Assembly (NCBI RefSeq): GCF_001975985.1
Contig: NZ_MTQF01000005.1
Span: 471,582 to 535,581 of the forward strand
Length of the DNA: 64,000 nucleotides
Origin: [Flexibacter] sp. ATCC 35103
GTDB lineage: Bacteria > Bacteroidota > Bacteroidia > Flavobacteriales > Flavobacteriaceae
Direction of reading: 5' to 3'
Positions 8,478 through 16,329 of this stretch are shown piece after piece; within the stretch, counting starts at the first letter, position 1; each line of letters starts with the position of its first letter. The notes under the pieces were generated by a model. It saw only the letters and a list, made by a program, of their open reading frames with translations. It searched no databases and had not been told where the DNA came from. The translations under genes were made by a program, and so were the position numbers.

Positions 8478-8716
8478 TTTTTCTTCAATTATTTATCGAT
8501 TAGTGGCGGGGCTAATATAATTATTTATGTAAGAAAAATTGGTTTGCGAAGCGTTTTTTTTTAAGGAAAAAATCTATGCTAAAATCAAATTAAAAGGTTT
8601 ATAAAGATATTTTCTAAATAATTACCCTATTCTAATAGTTTAAAAACTTATTAAGGCTAGTGACTTATAATACTGACTATAGATTTACAGCAATGCAATA
8701 ATCTAAAAATATTATT

Positions 8717-9964
8717 ATGACATCTGCCAAACTTTTTATTTTAGGAGAAGAACGAGAATTACTCTCGATAAGCACTAATTATCATAGATATACATGCTTT
8801 AGGGGCGCACCAACCAGTGAAATTCTTGGTGGTTTGATAACTCTAAGTTTTGTATCGCAGGAAAATGACGATATTTTCTGGCACAACCTGCTAAAAAAAA
8901 TCGATCGCACAACCGACCGAATGACAAAAGGAGAAATACATTTTTATAGTAAAGGCGAAGAATATAGCCCAGTAAAAAAGTATATATTTAATGATGCTTA
9001 CATCATATTTTTTTCAGAAATATTCGATGCTGAGAGTTCTCAAAACATGCAAACTGTTTTAACCATTTCGCCTGCCATCCAGAATTATGGTACATCCAGA
9101 GATTTTGTACAGTATTGGCAAATATCCCAAATTGAGGATAGTGAGCCGTTCTATTACAGACCTCAAGAAGAAGAGGAAGATCGTATTATCTATATCAACG
9201 GACATTTCTATAATAAAGATGGTACTTTTGAAGGTAAGATAAACGAACCTGATTATGAAGGAACTGTAAATGATGTTTACGTTTGTGATGGAAAATCTAC
9301 CCAAAAAGACAGAAACGGAAATGAACGTGTGACTTATAATAATACCAAATTATTGAAAGAGAATGAGGTGAATGTTACTCATGAAAAGTTTATAAATTTA
9401 GCCTCTACGATATATGGCGAAAGTTCTGCTTATAAAGGGAATATTGAAATTGGAACAGAATTAACAAATGAAATGTGTGCAATTGCTTGTGTCCATAAAG
9501 TTAATAAAATTGCATTTGGTGCTAATAGTGATCAGGCAAAAGTATTCAGAAACACAAATATTGAGGAGAGAAATGGAACTAAAAAACAATTGGCTGTGAG
9601 AGCAATAATATTCTCATTAACTTCAGATTTAGATATAAGTAATGGAGCGACCATGTGGGATGGAGCTGAACAAGCTGCATTTGAAGAAACGGATGATAGA
9701 TATTCTACAGGGAAAATTGAAATACATATGAATACTATGGGATGGACAATTTCGGACGAGCATTATGAAAAATGGAAAAAAGGTGTTGAAAAATTAGGAG
9801 CTTCTTTTAAAATTCCAAAAGAGAAATTTACTCCTGGGAAAAATCCAAAAAATAAATATTCTACATCAGAAACTATTGCTTTAGAATCAACTGCCGTTTA
9901 TTTAGGTACTATTTTTTGGAAAGAATTAAAATCTAGAAAAAAGAAACCAAATGAAAAAGAGTAA
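8717..9964 (+). CDS. T6SS tube protein TssD/Hcp fused to a C-terminal toxin domain
   Basis: 415 residues. Residues 1-138 match the Bacteroidota TssD (Hcp) pattern: AKLFILGEERELL, GGLITLSF, GEIHFYSKGE, FNDAYIIFFSEIFDAES, NMQTVLTISPAIQNYG. A linker with a RIIYINGHFYNKDGTFEGK segment follows. The C-terminal domain (about 220-330) has INLASTIYGESSAY with Glu235, MCAIACVHKVNKIAFG and NGATMWDGAEQ (309-319), resembling the Glu-containing and PTGGA-type motifs of SleB/lysozyme-like cell-wall hydrolases. I infer a T6SS-delivered peptidoglycan-attacking effector. No other T6SS structural genes are in the window. The stop overlaps the next gene by 14 bases. Confidence 0.75.
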   Translation: MTSAKLFILGEERELLSISTNYHRYTCFRGAPTSEILGGLITLSFVSQENDDIFWHNLLKKIDRTTDRMTKGEIHFYSKGEEYSPVKKYIFNDAYIIFFSEIFDAESSQNMQTVLTISPAIQNYGTSRDFVQYWQISQIEDSEPFYYRPQEEEEDRIIYINGHFYNKDGTFEGKINEPDYEGTVNDVYVCDGKSTQKDRNGNERVTYNNTKLLKENEVNVTHEKFINLASTIYGESSAYKGNIEIGTELTNEMCAIACVHKVNKIAFGANSDQAKVFRNTNIEERNGTKKQLAVRAIIFSLTSDLDISNGATMWDGAEQAAFEETDDRYSTGKIEIHMNTMGWTISDEHYEKWKKGVEKLGASFKIPKEKFTPGKNPKNKYSTSETIALESTAVYLGTIFWKELKSRKKKPNEKE

Positions 9965-10664
9965 TCTACTTATTGTGGGTATATCTATAATTATTTCTTC
10001 CTGCAAAGCTATTAATGGGGATTATTTGATTGTTCATTCAAATGATAAGGATCTATATATTCGTCATTATTTTCACGAAAGTAACGACGAATACGCGAGG
10101 GTATATGGTTCTAACATACAAAATGATTCAATTACATTTTCAAAAGATGATAATGATTTATTGGTAAATGATTTTAAATATAGTGAGGAACAAAAAAAAC
10201 GTATAGCTGTGGGAAATATGCGGTACGTTAATTATTATACTTCAATTACAGATATAAAATATTCTGAGAATACAACTGAATTAATAAATATTGTACCTGT
10301 AAACGATTTAGACTTCCTGAAAAATGATAATGAGATAGTAAAGATTATTGAAGAAAATTGTAAAGACGCTAATAACGCTGCAGACAAATATTTTTATAAT
10401 GGTTGTAATTTCATTTTGCCAAAGTCTAATTCTCTAGAATATTTACCCAATAATTCTAAGATAATTTCTCTTGAAATTTTGAAGAATAAAAAAAACAAGT
10501 TTCAAGAGATGAATTTAAAGGTCAAATATTTTGACGCATATATTGATTATAAAAGGACTTATTATTACCAAGATAAAAGAATTTTTAAAATTAAAACATT
10601 AATTAAAGATAGTATTTCGAGCGATACTGTATTAGATTCTTATTCTAAAATTAGTTTAAAATAG
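9951..10664 (+). CDS. Lipoprotein, candidate cognate immunity protein
   Basis: 237 residues with a short lipoprotein signal ending IISSC (Cys about 18), so it should be lipid-anchored facing the periplasm. That is where a cell-wall hydrolase would have to be neutralised. The start overlaps the effector gene by 14 bases, implying translational coupling. The rest is charged and beta-rich with no recognised family, as is usual for immunity proteins. Low GC like its neighbours. Immunity function is inferred from location, coupling and predicted compartment. Confidence 0.65.
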   Translation: MKKSNLLIVGISIIISSCKAINGDYLIVHSNDKDLYIRHYFHESNDEYARVYGSNIQNDSITFSKDDNDLLVNDFKYSEEQKKRIAVGNMRYVNYYTSITDIKYSENTTELINIVPVNDLDFLKNDNEIVKIIEENCKDANNAADKYFYNGCNFILPKSNSLEYLPNNSKIISLEILKNKKNKFQEMNLKVKYFDAYIDYKRTYYYQDKRIFKIKTLIKDSISSDTVLDSYSKISLK

Positions 10665-10772
10665 AACATTAGTATTCTTGCTGTTAAGGATAAGAAGGTC
10701 GCGCATGTTTGTAAACTATATTTTAAAAAGGCGTTAAATGTTTTTCAAGAAACGAAAAAATTAATACGATGA
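10665..10772 (+). pseudogene. Apparent remnant of a lost effector C-terminus
   Basis: An open stretch of 35 codons with no start, reading NISILAVKDKKVAHV ... FQETKKLIR, ends in TGA overlapping the next start by four bases (ATGA at 10769-10772). Its helical, basic tail and coupled stop/start resemble the intact effector-immunity junction at 9951-9964. I infer the 3' scrap of an effector whose immunity gene survived. It is also in frame with the preceding stop, so chance cannot be excluded. Confidence 0.35.
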
Positions 10773-11461
10773 GGGGACTTTTATTTATTGCCTATTTCCT
10801 TACGTGCAGTTGTAATGCACAAGATCATAATATTAAAATTACTATCAATAATAAGAATAATTATTATTTCGACAAAGAAAAACTTATGGCCGTAGTTTCG
10901 TCTAAAAAGGATTCTGTTTCCTTTACATACAGAGATTCTCTCATATTAAAGATAGAAAAACATAAGACGGGTAGATTAATAAGTTACGTCAATTTTGTTT
11001 ATGATGTAAATAACAATATATCAGACAATTTTATTTTTCCGGAAGATTATTACGATTACTTTGAAAAATTTTATGCAAGAGTTCTATATACAAATAAGTA
11101 CAAGTTACTCGATCGTGATTTCGTTTATATTGATGCTGTTTTAGATCAAGAGAAGAAAAAATATTATAGTAAAGAAACAAAAATATTTGAGTTCAACTTA
11201 GATAAGAATGTGAGAATGCTAAATGCTAAATTCTCTCCTTTTGCTTATGGCACTATTCTGAAAAAAATAAAATTATATGTTGTAAATAATTTTTTAGTTG
11301 AATTAGACGCTATGCTTGTTGAAGAACCAAATGGGGAGATTATTTATTATAAAAAACATTATGAATATGATAAAGAAGGTAGGTTAAGTTCTTCCAAAAC
11401 TATAAATGTAATTTCTGGAGAAATAGAAGATCAAGATAAAATAGAATATAAAGCATGGTGA
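10769..11461 (+). CDS. Exported protein, candidate orphan immunity protein
   Basis: 230 residues with an N-terminal signal (MRGLLFIAYFLTCSCNAQ) that fits either lipoprotein processing at a Cys or signal peptidase I cleavage after NAQ. The remainder is rich in charged residues and predicted strands (YEYDKEGRLSSSKTIN recalls YD-repeat-like or DUF-type immunity proteins). No family recognised. It is second in the array downstream of the TssD effector and preceded by an apparent effector tail remnant with an ATGA overlap. Confidence 0.6.
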   Translation: MRGLLFIAYFLTCSCNAQDHNIKITINNKNNYYFDKEKLMAVVSSKKDSVSFTYRDSLILKIEKHKTGRLISYVNFVYDVNNNISDNFIFPEDYYDYFEKFYARVLYTNKYKLLDRDFVYIDAVLDQEKKKYYSKETKIFEFNLDKNVRMLNAKFSPFAYGTILKKIKLYVVNNFLVELDAMLVEEPNGEIIYYKKHYEYDKEGRLSSSKTINVISGEIEDQDKIEYKAW

Positions 11462-11506
11462 TTTATCCTTGATGCAGCAACCATTTTTTATAAAGAACTA
11501 AAATAA
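11462..11506 (+). pseudogene. Remnant matching the TssD effector C-terminus
   Basis: Between two candidate immunity genes the DNA encodes FILDAATIFYKELK followed by TAA. ATIFYKELK matches the intact effector's GTIFWKELK (residues 397-405) at seven of nine positions, also close to the C-terminus and just before the next gene. This supports loss of an effector body with survival of its last codons. It is short, and in frame with the preceding TGA. Confidence 0.45.
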
Positions 11507-11507
11507 T

Positions 11508-12077
11508 ATGAAAAAATATTATATAGTTATTGTGTTTCTAATTGTGAGTAATGTCTTTTCTCAAAATAAAAAATATGATGAGATAAAATTTGAAAACATT
11601 AGTATTAATAATCATCAGTTGTTTTTTAGATTAAAACAGATGCCTAATTTAGAAAAGTATCTAGGGAAAATAGAAAAGAAAGTTAATGTTTCAACTGATA
11701 AAAAAATAATACCATTAACTAAAAAACAACTTGCTATAAATGAATTCTCAAATGAAAATACAATGTTATTTACTACGAGAGATAGTGCTTTCATACACTA
11801 TTTTAATTTTGAAAAATCTCAAGGAAATATAGTTTTAAAATTTAAAAATAAAAAAATAACCTTCTCGAATAATTATAGTTTGTATGAATTTAGAAAAGCT
11901 TTTCCGAATTCATACAAATTAGCTAAAGGAATTAACGCAACTCCATTATCAAGAGCTGCATTTATACCAGTCTTTATAATTAGATCTACTAGCAAAGGTT
12001 ATTTATGCTTTACTTTTTACGACGAAAAGTTAATTGATATTTTCTTATCTGATGATGAACCTGATACACCATATTAA
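11508..12077 (+). CDS. Secreted protein, candidate orphan immunity protein
   Basis: 189 residues with a signal peptide (MKKYYIVIVFLIVSNVFSQ) cleaved by signal peptidase I, so probably periplasmic. The mature part is basic, with lysine-rich stretches (KNKKITFSNNYSLYEFRKAF). No family recognised. It is third in the array; one base separates the effector-tail remnant from its ATG. Function inferred from the neighbourhood only. Confidence 0.6.
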   Translation: MKKYYIVIVFLIVSNVFSQNKKYDEIKFENISINNHQLFFRLKQMPNLEKYLGKIEKKVNVSTDKKIIPLTKKQLAINEFSNENTMLFTTRDSAFIHYFNFEKSQGNIVLKFKNKKITFSNNYSLYEFRKAFPNSYKLAKGINATPLSRAAFIPVFIIRSTSKGYLCFTFYDEKLIDIFLSDDEPDTPY

Positions 12078-12102
12078 TTGAGAAGAGATTAAAAAGATAA
12101 TT

Positions 12103-12756
12103 ATGAAATTCCTGTTTTTCATATTTACAATTATTTTGGTTTTTATCTCTTGTAATAAAATTGGTAATAAGAACATTAAAGATATTCCAAATGATACTAT
12201 TAAGATACCTGAAAATATTTCTGTAGAAAAGAATTGTCTAGAAAAAGTTCAAGGTTATAAAAATAAATATGGAATCGTATTCTCAAATTATTATAAAAAT
12301 GAATCTTTGGGGATTGATTTTGACAATAATAAAACTACAGATACGGTTACTGTTTTAAAACCCTATTATCAAAACAGTATAAATGATTGTTATCCTGAAA
12401 ATTCAGAATTTGATTTTCCTATACTTTTGATAAGTAAAACCATAAATAAAAAAAGTAAAATTTTTAAAATTTTCAAAAACGTTTTGAAACCCAATACTCC
12501 GGTCTATTACGAAAAAATAACTACCAATAAAACTGGTTTTGTTATTTCGAAAGATATTACAGGAAACAATGGTTTTTATACCAAAACTTATGTTTCGTTT
12601 AAGTATAATAATTTCTACTTAGACAGCATTTATGTAGAATCCTGGGGGTTGCATCAATATGAAAAAACAATCAGATTTAGAAATAAAGCGTTTGAATTGT
12701 CGAGATACAAACGTACTGATATTGATTCTGTTAGAAATATTTTAGATAATCAGTAA
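12103..12756 (+). CDS. Lipoprotein, candidate orphan immunity protein
   Basis: 217 residues with lipobox FISC near residue 17. The mature sequence contains ESLGIDFDNNKTTDTVTVLKP, a D-rich segment like that of proteins with a repeated FDNNK or NGDG-type calcium-like loop, and a conserved-looking ISKTINKKSKIFKI strand. Similar small lipoproteins accompany T6SS effectors in Bacteroidota, but I do not recognise a named family. Starts 25 bases after the previous gene; four bases separate its stop from the next start. Confidence 0.6.
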   Translation: MKFLFFIFTIILVFISCNKIGNKNIKDIPNDTIKIPENISVEKNCLEKVQGYKNKYGIVFSNYYKNESLGIDFDNNKTTDTVTVLKPYYQNSINDCYPENSEFDFPILLISKTINKKSKIFKIFKNVLKPNTPVYYEKITTNKTGFVISKDITGNNGFYTKTYVSFKYNNFYLDSIYVESWGLHQYEKTIRFRNKAFELSRYKRTDIDSVRNILDNQ

Positions 12757-12759
12757 TCC

Positions 12760-13146
12760 ATGAAAATAACAATTCTCTTTTTCTGCTTAATTTCTGGTTT
12801 TGTAAATGGACAAAATAGAAAATGTTTTTGTGACAAAAATAAATTGATGAATGAATCAACTGTAGATTGTGATACAATTAAATTGAAAAACAACTATCTT
12901 CTTTATTGGCGGTTTAATTGCGATAGAATCTGGCTAACCTTAGAGAAACCTAATAAGTCAAAAATTGTAATAAATGAAGTAGATGTTGTTTTCTACTCAT
13001 ATACATATCGATTAGGTTATCATTTAATTAAAGATTATAAAAATAAGTTACTATTTAGAAGTGGTTGCCCTGCTAACGGACCTTGCATATTTGTATTAAT
13101 TAATAAAAAGAACGGAAAAAAGATAAGTGAATATGTTGATTATTAA
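12760..13146 (+). CDS. Small secreted Cys-containing protein, candidate immunity protein
   Basis: 128 residues with a signal peptide (MKITILFFCLISGFVNGQ). The mature part has six cysteines (KCFCDKN, VDCDT, NCDRIW, GCPANGPC), which suggests disulfide-stabilised folding in the periplasm. It starts three bases after the preceding stop, so it is part of the same transcript and is the last gene of the array. No family recognised. Confidence 0.6.
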   Translation: MKITILFFCLISGFVNGQNRKCFCDKNKLMNESTVDCDTIKLKNNYLLYWRFNCDRIWLTLEKPNKSKIVINEVDVVFYSYTYRLGYHLIKDYKNKLLFRSGCPANGPCIFVLINKKNGKKISEYVDY

Positions 13147-13316
13147 ACTGATATAAGAAGTTTTCTCTTAAACAAAGACAAGTTTAGAAATGAAAGAATA
13201 CAATAATGCAGGAAATTTTTTATTTATCACTAATTTCATAATTTACTTTTTTAATTAATACTTGCCCCAATAATTGTATTTTTGTTCCATACACAACAAT
13301 CAAATAATACACAGAA

Positions 13317-13333
13317 AATTGTATCTCACAATT
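13317..13333. promoter_or_regulatory. Operator-like inverted repeat upstream of the XRE gene
   Basis: AATTGT-ATCTC-ACAATT is a perfect 6-bp inverted repeat with a 5-base spacer, about 60 bases before the XRE start. More TTGTAT/ACAAT half-sites lie nearby (13270-13350). It may be an autoregulatory site. Confidence 0.4.
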
Positions 13334-13379
13334 GCTGTATTGTATTTTACAAAAACCGAAAATCTAACGGAATTTTAAA

Positions 13380-13387
13380 TATCTTTG
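13380..13387 (+). promoter_or_regulatory. -7 promoter element of the XRE gene, leaderless layout
   Basis: TATCTTTG matches the Bacteroidota -7 consensus TAnnTTTG. Only four bases separate it from the ATG at 13392, so transcription should start at or next to the start codon. No clear -33 TTTG was found. Confidence 0.5.
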
Positions 13388-13391
13388 AACT

Positions 13392-13793
13392 ATGAGCACA
13401 GCAACAAAACCAAAACATATTGGCAGAAATATTAGCCGAATTAGAGAACTTAGAGGTATGAAACAAGAAGCTCTTGCATTTGCAATTGGCTTAAGTCAGC
13501 AATCTGTTTCTAACATTGAAGGAAGCGAAAATGTTGATGATGAAAAATTAAATGCGATTGCTGAAGTTTTAGGCGTTTCAGCTGAAGCAATTAAAAATTA
13601 TAGTGATGAAGGTGTAATTAATTATTTCAATACTTTTAATGCTGAGGCTTTTACTAATAGTCATGGCGCTTTTGGTAGTTATGATCAATTTACATTTAAT
13701 CCTATTGATAAAGTGGTAGAACTTTATGAGCGTTTAGTTCAAGCAGAAAAAGATAAAGTGGAATATTTGGAGAAATTATTTAAAGTAAAATAA
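13392..13793 (+). CDS. XRE-family transcriptional regulator
   Basis: 133 residues. The N-terminal HTH_3 domain at about 12-66 (IRELRGMKQEALAFAIGLSQ ... SNIEG) is complete, with the usual Q residues. The C-terminus (FTFNPIDKVVELYERLVQAE) is a helical, coiled-coil-like segment that may dimerise. It sits between the immunity-type array and the dGTPase operon and could control either. A -7 element abuts the start, and a terminator follows the stop. Confidence 0.85.
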   Translation: MSTATKPKHIGRNISRIRELRGMKQEALAFAIGLSQQSVSNIEGSENVDDEKLNAIAEVLGVSAEAIKNYSDEGVINYFNTFNAEAFTNSHGAFGSYDQFTFNPIDKVVELYERLVQAEKDKVEYLEKLFKVK

Positions 13794-13816
13794 TTTTTTG
13801 AAGAAGATATACTAAA

Positions 13817-13844
13817 AAGAGACTTTGTGAGAAGTCTCTTCTTT
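13817..13844 (+). terminator. Terminator between convergent XRE and zinc-ribbon genes
   Basis: 9-bp stem AAGAGACTT / AAGTCTCTT (13817-13825, 13832-13840), A-run before and T-rich sequence after, so it can act in both directions. Confidence 0.75.
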
Positions 13845-13852
13845 GTAATTAA

Positions 13853-14089
13853 TTATGGCATTGGATAGGTGCATCTATGAGAAATATCTTTATCATTTTC
13901 GTGGTTTTTTAATGTTTGAACAAAATACCATCCATCAATTTTTCCTTCGTGAATTTTAGAATTACAAATTGGACAATAGGCTGTTTCCATTTTTTGTTTT
14001 TCTGAAAAAAACAATTCATTTTCGACGATAACGACATCTGTATTACAATTGTCACAATTTTTTAGATATTCCATATTCTTAAATTTCAT
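13853..14089 (-). CDS. Small zinc-ribbon protein
   Basis: 78 residues with two cysteine pairs: CDNCN (about 11-15) and CPIC (about 38-41), the latter followed by NSKIHEGKIDGW. Zinc binding is likely; a nucleic-acid or protein-docking role is possible. The start at 14089 overlaps the upstream gene by 11 bases (an alternative ATG at 14074 would leave a 4-base gap), so it is the third gene of the dGTPase operon. Confidence 0.7.
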   Translation of the reverse strand: MKFKNMEYLKNCDNCNTDVVIVENELFFSEKQKMETAYCPICNSKIHEGKIDGWYFVQTLKNHENDKDISHRCTYPMP

Positions 14090-14783
14090 GTAAAAATAAT
14101 CTTTTTAGATTTTGAACACTCACGTTATTTAGATAATTTTGTGTACAAAAACAATTATTACAAACTCTAGTTGTAAATTTGTTTCTTATTGAAATATTGA
14201 TATCAACAACATTCTTTATTGCTTTTCTAGCTTCATTGAATAAATGAATGTGATTATCATTATTAGTTAATTTTACTCTGGGATCATCAAGTATTATTTT
14301 ATTTATATGTTCAAATAATATTGGATTTTTATTATTTCTTATTGTTGTCATTTTTCTTTGTCTCTCGAGAAAGTTCCATTTTTCTTCTAGTTCTTCAACA
14401 CTTTCAAAATATTTTTCTTTATCAGTTGTGTTTTTATTCCAATAGATAGGATTGTTTTTTGTAATCCAAATTTCATAATCTTCATTTAGAACTAAATCTA
14501 CATTAAGTTCAAAAAGTACTGGACCATATAAATTTTGTCTTGGGAAATATCCGTGTAAATCAACAGTATCAAGAAAGATATCATTCCAAACATCGAAAAC
14601 TTTATCCAATTCATCAGAAGATTGCTTTGTTTGAAATAAACCAAGTTCTTCAACCGCACCCCTTGATAACAGCCCATTTTTCTGAAAATACGTTAATGAT
14701 GTTGATACAGTATTTGCATGATATAAATAATTCACGCCTTTTTCTTTGAATAGTAAATATAGTTTATTGTTATCTAGTCGCAT
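14079..14783 (-). CDS. Unknown protein, possible DarT-like ADP-ribosyltransferase fold
   Basis: 234 residues. The N-terminal half has YLYHANTVSTSLTYFQKNGL followed by LSRGAVEELGLFQT and an YGPVLFELNVDLVL strand. This recalls DarT/DUF4433-type proteins, which open with a YH(I/F)T-type motif and a residue run ending in GLLS. The resemblance is weak and no NAD-binding Arg/catalytic Glu pair can be assigned with certainty. The C-terminal part has an HIHLFNEAR segment and a CNNCFC motif that may bind zinc. It is 39 bases downstream of the dGTPase gene in the same operon. Confidence 0.4.
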   Translation of the reverse strand: MRLDNNKLYLLFKEKGVNYLYHANTVSTSLTYFQKNGLLSRGAVEELGLFQTKQSSDELDKVFDVWNDIFLDTVDLHGYFPRQNLYGPVLFELNVDLVLNEDYEIWITKNNPIYWNKNTTDKEKYFESVEELEEKWNFLERQRKMTTIRNNKNPILFEHINKIILDDPRVKLTNNDNHIHLFNEARKAIKNVVDINISIRNKFTTRVCNNCFCTQNYLNNVSVQNLKRLFLHEI

Positions 14784-14822
14784 TCGAGTTATCTATTTTC
14801 TATCTGTTCTACTTTTATTGAT

Positions 14823-16076
14823 TTATTTTAAGTAAATTCCTTTACCTTCTAACCTTCCAAAATATTTTTCATACTGCTGAATTGCGTATATGTCCATCAT
14901 TCCTCCAATATAATCCTGAACTTTTCGATTCCAATTTGTAGGATTTCTATAGTTTGCCGGAAGTAAAACCATATCTTTATTGTAATCTTGATCCATATAA
15001 AGATTATAAAGTTTAGTAAGAACGTGTTTTCCTAATTGTTCATATTCAATTATATCGGGTTGTCTTTTAATTGCTTCAAAAGTCAATTTTTTTAATCCAC
15101 TTATTAAAAGCCCAAGTGATTTATAACCTAATTTACTGTTAATTAGATCTATATCTCTAACGAATGCATTTGCCAATATAGAAGTTAATTCTTTTCTGTA
15201 AAGCATTGCATATTCTTCCGAAGTTCGATATATATGTGCTTTTTCAGCGAATTGCCTTGCAAGAACATTAAATTTTTTAAATTCTACTATGACATCTTTA
15301 TATTCTTTACGAATTGAGAATTCATATAATAGTTCATCAATTGTAAAATATTTTAATCGAAGTGCATCTTCTAAATCATGGATTGCATATGCAATTTCAT
15401 CTGAAAGATCCATTATTTCACAATCAATTGTTTTGTGAGATATATTATATTTATCAATCCATTCTCTAACTAACACGTAGTCATCATCATAAAGAAATTT
15501 TTTATTATTTGAAATAACATCTATATTATTTTTATCTTTTGAAATTTCTTTTTCAGGTTTAAGGTACTTAACTACACCTAGCATTGTTCTTACGGTTAGA
15601 TTTAATCCTTTGAAATCATAATGGCGTTCTTCCAGTCTATTAAGTATCCTAAAAGTTTGCGCATTTCCTTCATAAGGATTGGTCGAACATACATTACTTA
15701 GAAATAGTTCACCAGCATGTCCAAAAGGTGGATTTCCTATGTCATGAGCAAGTGAGCATGTCTGTACAGTAATATTATCTTTTAGTTTAAGTCTTTTACT
15801 AATTGTTTTTGCAAACTGGGCGACTTCATGACTATGTGTTAAACGGTTTCTATAAAAAACTTGACTTTTTGGCACAAATAATTGCATTTTTCCTTGAAGT
15901 CTTCTACACGAAGAAGAGTATAAAACACGAGAATAGTCTATATCTGCATTATCTCTAAAATAATCAATTGTACCAAAATGAGTATTATCTACTCTAATGT
16001 CTTTAACTTCCTGAAGTTGTGCTTCTTTATCTTTACAATAATCTTCTAGCTCTTTTGAAATCATGTTTTTTATCAT
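14823..16076 (-). CDS. dGTPase-like HD-domain deoxynucleotide triphosphohydrolase
   Basis: 417 residues with the dGTPase/SAMHD1-type HD signature in order: RRLQGKMQLF, NRLTHSHEVAQFA (first His), CSLAHDIGNPPFGHAGE (HD pair) and CEIMDLSDEIAYAIHDLEDAL (last Asp). These enzymes remove the triphosphate from dNTPs, and several bacterial members starve phages of nucleotides. It is the first gene of an operon with an unknown protein and a zinc ribbon, all unlike housekeeping neighbours. Together with the adjacent XRE gene this suggests a defence module, which is inference. The ATG at 16076 is used; a second in-frame ATG lies four codons in. Confidence 0.85.
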   Translation of the reverse strand: MIKNMISKELEDYCKDKEAQLQEVKDIRVDNTHFGTIDYFRDNADIDYSRVLYSSSCRRLQGKMQLFVPKSQVFYRNRLTHSHEVAQFAKTISKRLKLKDNITVQTCSLAHDIGNPPFGHAGELFLSNVCSTNPYEGNAQTFRILNRLEERHYDFKGLNLTVRTMLGVVKYLKPEKEISKDKNNIDVISNNKKFLYDDDYVLVREWIDKYNISHKTIDCEIMDLSDEIAYAIHDLEDALRLKYFTIDELLYEFSIRKEYKDVIVEFKKFNVLARQFAEKAHIYRTSEEYAMLYRKELTSILANAFVRDIDLINSKLGYKSLGLLISGLKKLTFEAIKRQPDIIEYEQLGKHVLTKLYNLYMDQDYNKDMVLLPANYRNPTNWNRKVQDYIGGMMDIYAIQQYEKYFGRLEGKGIYLK

Positions 16077-16231
16077 AGTTTTTAAAACTCAAAAAAAAGT
16101 TTAATAAATCAATTTTTTATTTAGACAACAAACAAATGTCCTTATTTATAACTTGTTGTTTTTACGGAAATCCATAATTAACTAAATTTATTCCCAGACA
16201 ATTATACTACTAAATAAAAACCAATCACCAA

Positions 16232-16249
16232 GTATTTATACCTGTTTTT
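16232..16249 (+). repeat. 18-base dispersed repeat, copy 2
   Basis: GTATTTATACCTGTTTTT, identical and in the same orientation as 7305-7322. It lies just beyond the dGTPase promoter side. Confidence 0.8.
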
Positions 16250-16261
16250 AAAATCCAAAAA

Positions 16262-16296
16262 CAAAAAAAGCCCAACCATAAAAGTTGAGCTTTTCA
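16262..16296 (-). terminator. Terminator after the LytTR response regulator
   Basis: Stem AGCTCAAC / GTTGGGCT on the minus strand followed by a run of seven Ts (16262-16268 complement). It is placed about 35 bases after the regulator stop. Confidence 0.75.
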
Positions 16297-16329
16297 ATTA
16301 TCTAATTTTCTAATTGACAAATTACCTAA

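Noticed and set aside
7304..16249. Integrative element with integrase and att sites
   Set aside because: No integrase, transposase or tRNA target is present, and a third copy of the repeat lies outside; only a repeat-bracketed block can be claimed.
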